A stretch of 8,497 nt of DNA from Gammaproteobacteria bacterium. Lineage in GTDB: Bacteria > Pseudomonadota > Gammaproteobacteria > Arenicellales > JAHEKD01. The DNA is taken from assembly GCA_024638545.1 (NCBI GenBank), contig JAHEKD010000080.1:1-8497 (forward strand), read 5' to 3'. Below the pieces are notes generated by a model. It made no database searches. It was given only the letters and a program-made list of their open reading frames with translations, and was not told the origin of the DNA. A program made the position numbers and the translations under genes. Below, piece after piece: positions 6,725-8,497 of this stretch; position 1 is the first letter of the stretch; every line of letters starts with the position of its first letter.

Positions 6725-7660
6725 CTATACCCTGGATTCACGATACCAGATATAAAGGCTTGAGCCCACCAAGATTGACACGCCTGTAAGGGTGGACAAC
6801 TTAGGTAATTCATTGAAGAATAAATAGGATAGCAAGACCGCCCAGACTATATATGTATATTCAAAAGGCGCAACATGGCTTGCAGGTGCAACCAGATATG
6901 CGCGTCCAAGACAGTAAAATCCAACCGTTGCGATACAGCCAATGATAAACAGCAACAACCATTCGTGATTGTCAGGCCAGACCCAATCACGAAATAAAAA
7001 CGCCATTGATGGGTTTAAGTTGTCGCTGGCCTGCACACCGTGAATAATCAGCGCCAGTGTTCCGCTCATCATTAAAAAAGCCAACATAGAATAAATTGCA
7101 ATCGTTATCGGCTCATCACCTTTGTTAATAAATCGCGTCATGATTGAACTAACCGCATATGCGAAAGCGCAGCCCGAAGCGAGCAACGCACCCAGATTTG
7201 CAAAATTACCGCTTGGTCCAACCACAATCAGAACACCGATAAAACCTAAAACAATAGCGGCCCAACGACGTGGACCTACGATCTCTTTTAAAAGGAACAC
7301 AGACAGCACTGTCATCAATATCGGCGACATAAACGCGATCGCAACAATATCAGCCAATGGCAGGCTTGGCATAGCGAGATAATAGAACAGAAAGGCGAAA
7401 AATGTTGTCACACCTTTAGCAAGCAAAAGCAGCGGCTGTTTGGCTATAAGTGCAGCCGGTCCCAGTGTAAAGATTCCAATCAAAGAGAGAAAAATGAGCG
7501 CGAATACGGTGCGCGTGAATACCAGCTGCAGAACATTATAACGGTCACTTAAGAGCTTCACGATAATGTCCTGAAATGAAAAGAAAAACAGCCCGGTAAT
7601 TAATATTATAATACCTTCCTGGGTTCGATCAACCGGGAACACCTGAGATGAATCTTTCAT
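6725..7660 (-). CDS. DMT/EamA family transporter, copy 3, first of the operon
   Basis: The 311-residue inner-membrane protein has ten predicted helices: FSFQD (27-31), the helix-4/5 block LPLADIVAIAFMSP (100-113), GVLIVVGPSG (142-151), TRFINKGDEPITIAIYSM (175-192), RDWVWP (224-229), GFYCLGRAYLVAPA (247-260) and SHVAPFEYTYIVW (261-273). These are EamA-repeat features of the drug/metabolite transporter superfamily. It is read first among the three minus-strand copies, followed by copy 2 and copy 1. No Shine-Dalgarno is visible before the ATG; the 5' leader instead has CCTCC. A GTG seven codons in also lacks one, so I keep the ATG, which matches the length of the paralogues. Regulation probably comes from the divergent spacer shared with the SGNH hydrolase. 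Substrate unknown. Confidence 0.88.
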   Translation of the reverse strand: MKDSSQVFPVDRTQEGIIILITGLFFFSFQDIIVKLLSDRYNVLQLVFTRTVFALIFLSLIGIFTLGPAALIAKQPLLLLAKGVTTFFAFLFYYLAMPSLPLADIVAIAFMSPILMTVLSVFLLKEIVGPRRWAAIVLGFIGVLIVVGPSGNFANLGALLASGCAFAYAVSSIMTRFINKGDEPITIAIYSMLAFLMMSGTLALIIHGVQASDNLNPSMAFLFRDWVWPDNHEWLLLFIIGCIATVGFYCLGRAYLVAPASHVAPFEYTYIVWAVLLSYLFFNELPKLSTLTGVSILVGSSLYIWYRESRV

Positions 7661-7791
7661 CTGTATTAAATCTGGGAGGATAGGTTTGAGTTAACATCCG
7701 CTATACGGATTGCGCAAAACTTGGTTCATTTTATTACACAAAAAGTTTAATTACTAATAGAATTACGCAATTAAAATATGTGTAAAGTCAA
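7661..7791. promoter_or_regulatory. Divergent intergenic region with small inverted repeats
   Basis: This AT-rich 131-bp spacer separates the transporter operon (left) from the SGNH hydrolase (right). ATCCG (7696-7700) and CGGAT (7706-7710) form a 5-bp inverted repeat around CTATA, and the palindrome TTGCGCAA directly overlaps its end at 7710-7717. On the minus strand the repeat covers a TATAGC that could serve as a -10 box for the transporters, so a repressor site is possible. AATT-ACGC-AATT at 7761-7772 is a further small repeat near the hydrolase start. All matches are short, so this is suggestive only. Confidence 0.35.
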
Positions 7792-8463
7792 TTGCCGGTA
7801 ATAAAAAATATTTTTATCTTTGGTGACAGTATTACCTATGGTGAGTGGGATCAATCAGGTGGCTGGGCTAATCGTATTAGAAGTTACTATGATCAATTAG
7901 TTTTACCTGTTCCCGGTGATTACATAATCACTTACAATCTTGGCATACCCAGTGATACATCAGATGGATTGGCACAACGCTTGACTCAGGAAACACGATC
8001 AAGATTAACCCCGAATCCCAGCGTAAGGAATATTCAGTTTATTATAGCTATCGGTACAAATGACTCGCGCTGGCTGATTGAGGAACAGCGGCGTGGCGTT
8101 GAACTCGATCAATTTACGATTAATCTTGAAAAGATTACCGCGGCCGCAAAATTATTTTCTAACGACATTTCCTTCATAGGCCTGCTACCCTGTATTGAGG
8201 AAACAGTTCTGAAATCTGCTGAAAAACACCAGTGGGTCGAAATCTACGATAACCGGGCACTAATGCAATATGATGAAGCTATCAGGCAGCACTGCCTGCT
8301 GTCAAACCTTGAATTTATTGATCTTTATGATGCTTTTATTATGCATAATCACGCGTCATTGCTGAACGATGGATTACACCCCAATGCTGATGGTCATGCA
8401 ATGATTTCTGACTTAATACTTACCCGCCTGAAAACCACAGCCGAACAGCCAGCTGGCAGTTAA
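7792..8463 (+). CDS. SGNH/GDSL-type hydrolase (esterase/lipase family)
   Basis: The 223-residue protein has every SGNH block: FGDSITYG (block I, nucleophile Ser13), NLGIPSDTSDG (block II, Gly51), IAIGTNDSR (block III, Asn90) and DGLHPNADGH (block V, Asp193 and His196). The spacing fits a single-domain enzyme. Such enzymes hydrolyse ester or acyl bonds; the exact substrate is not predictable. There is no signal peptide, so it is probably cytosolic. The frame is closed by TAA at 7783-7785, and the only usable start before the GDS block is TTG at 7792, with no clear Shine-Dalgarno. An ATG at 7778 is out of frame and stops after seven codons. The start therefore may be inefficient or misplaced. 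The gene is divergent from the transporter operon and may share its control. Confidence 0.88.
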   Translation: MPVIKNIFIFGDSITYGEWDQSGGWANRIRSYYDQLVLPVPGDYIITYNLGIPSDTSDGLAQRLTQETRSRLTPNPSVRNIQFIIAIGTNDSRWLIEEQRRGVELDQFTINLEKITAAAKLFSNDISFIGLLPCIEETVLKSAEKHQWVEIYDNRALMQYDEAIRQHCLLSNLEFIDLYDAFIMHNHASLLNDGLHPNADGHAMISDLILTRLKTTAEQPAGS

Positions 8464-8497
8464 TCTTGTGCTGTTTTTGGCAGATTCCTATGCCTTT

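Larger units (their letters stand above)
4811..6905. repeat. Dispersed paralogous DNA blocks among the three transporters
   Basis: The codons for the APAS(H/Q)V(A/T)PFEY motif keep similar DNA in all three genes (near 4811-4860, 5777-5830 and 6855-6905), beginning ATATTCAAA or CATATTCAAA. The FSFQD codons do the same near 5522, 6488 and 7566. These are the longest stretches of shared DNA I see and reflect tandem gene duplication, not a mobile element. Confidence 0.5.

Noticed and set aside
8460..8497. Possible 3' end of a convergent minus-strand gene ending in LPKTAQD
   Set aside because: Only 12 codons are visible before the window edge, so it cannot be separated from chance.

Overview
The window looks like a stretch of a moderately AT-leaning gammaproteobacterial chromosome, probably marine or environmental. 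The main clue is a DUF1840 protein, a family of beta- and gammaproteobacteria, next to a bacterial glutathione S-transferase and multidrug/metabolite (DMT/EamA) transporters. No RNA genes, CRISPR array, IS element or phage gene is visible.

Region 1 (1-2861, + strand) is a decaying accessory cassette. It holds the end of a TPR protein, a DUF4331 protein and a HupE/UreJ-type membrane protein. From family memory these three types are often neighbours. Here every member is damaged. The TPR frame shifts by one base near its end. The TPR tail runs directly into the middle of DUF4331, so the DUF4331 N-terminal part is missing, and a perfect 8-bp hairpin lies at the joint. DUF4331 changes frame again at about 1298, exactly at a T TTA AAA heptamer that would allow a -1 shift into the correct frame. 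HupE is split by an in-frame TAG and also lacks the conserved Gly-Leu/Ile-x-His-Gly segment. Several independent lesions favour real gene decay over one sequencing error, although the heptamer leaves room for recoding at one of them.

Region 2 (2895-4524, - strand) holds three small separate genes: a 188-residue LEA-like amphipathic repeat protein with a recent 33-residue internal duplication, a DUF1840 protein, and a short GST-fold protein.

Region 3 (4651-7660, - strand) is a tandem triplication of DMT-family ten-helix transporters. They align without gaps over about 305 residues, roughly half identical between the first and third. They are probably read from a promoter near 7690-7740 towards lower coordinates, with a possible second entry point in the 142-bp gap before the middle copy.

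Region 4 (7792-8463, + strand) is a divergent SGNH/GDSL hydrolase with all four catalytic blocks and a TTG start. The 131-bp divergent spacer carries small inverted repeats that could be operators.

There is no obvious new multi-gene system. The points most worth checking are the possible recoding in DUF4331, the chimeric TPR/DUF4331 joint, and the transporter triplet.
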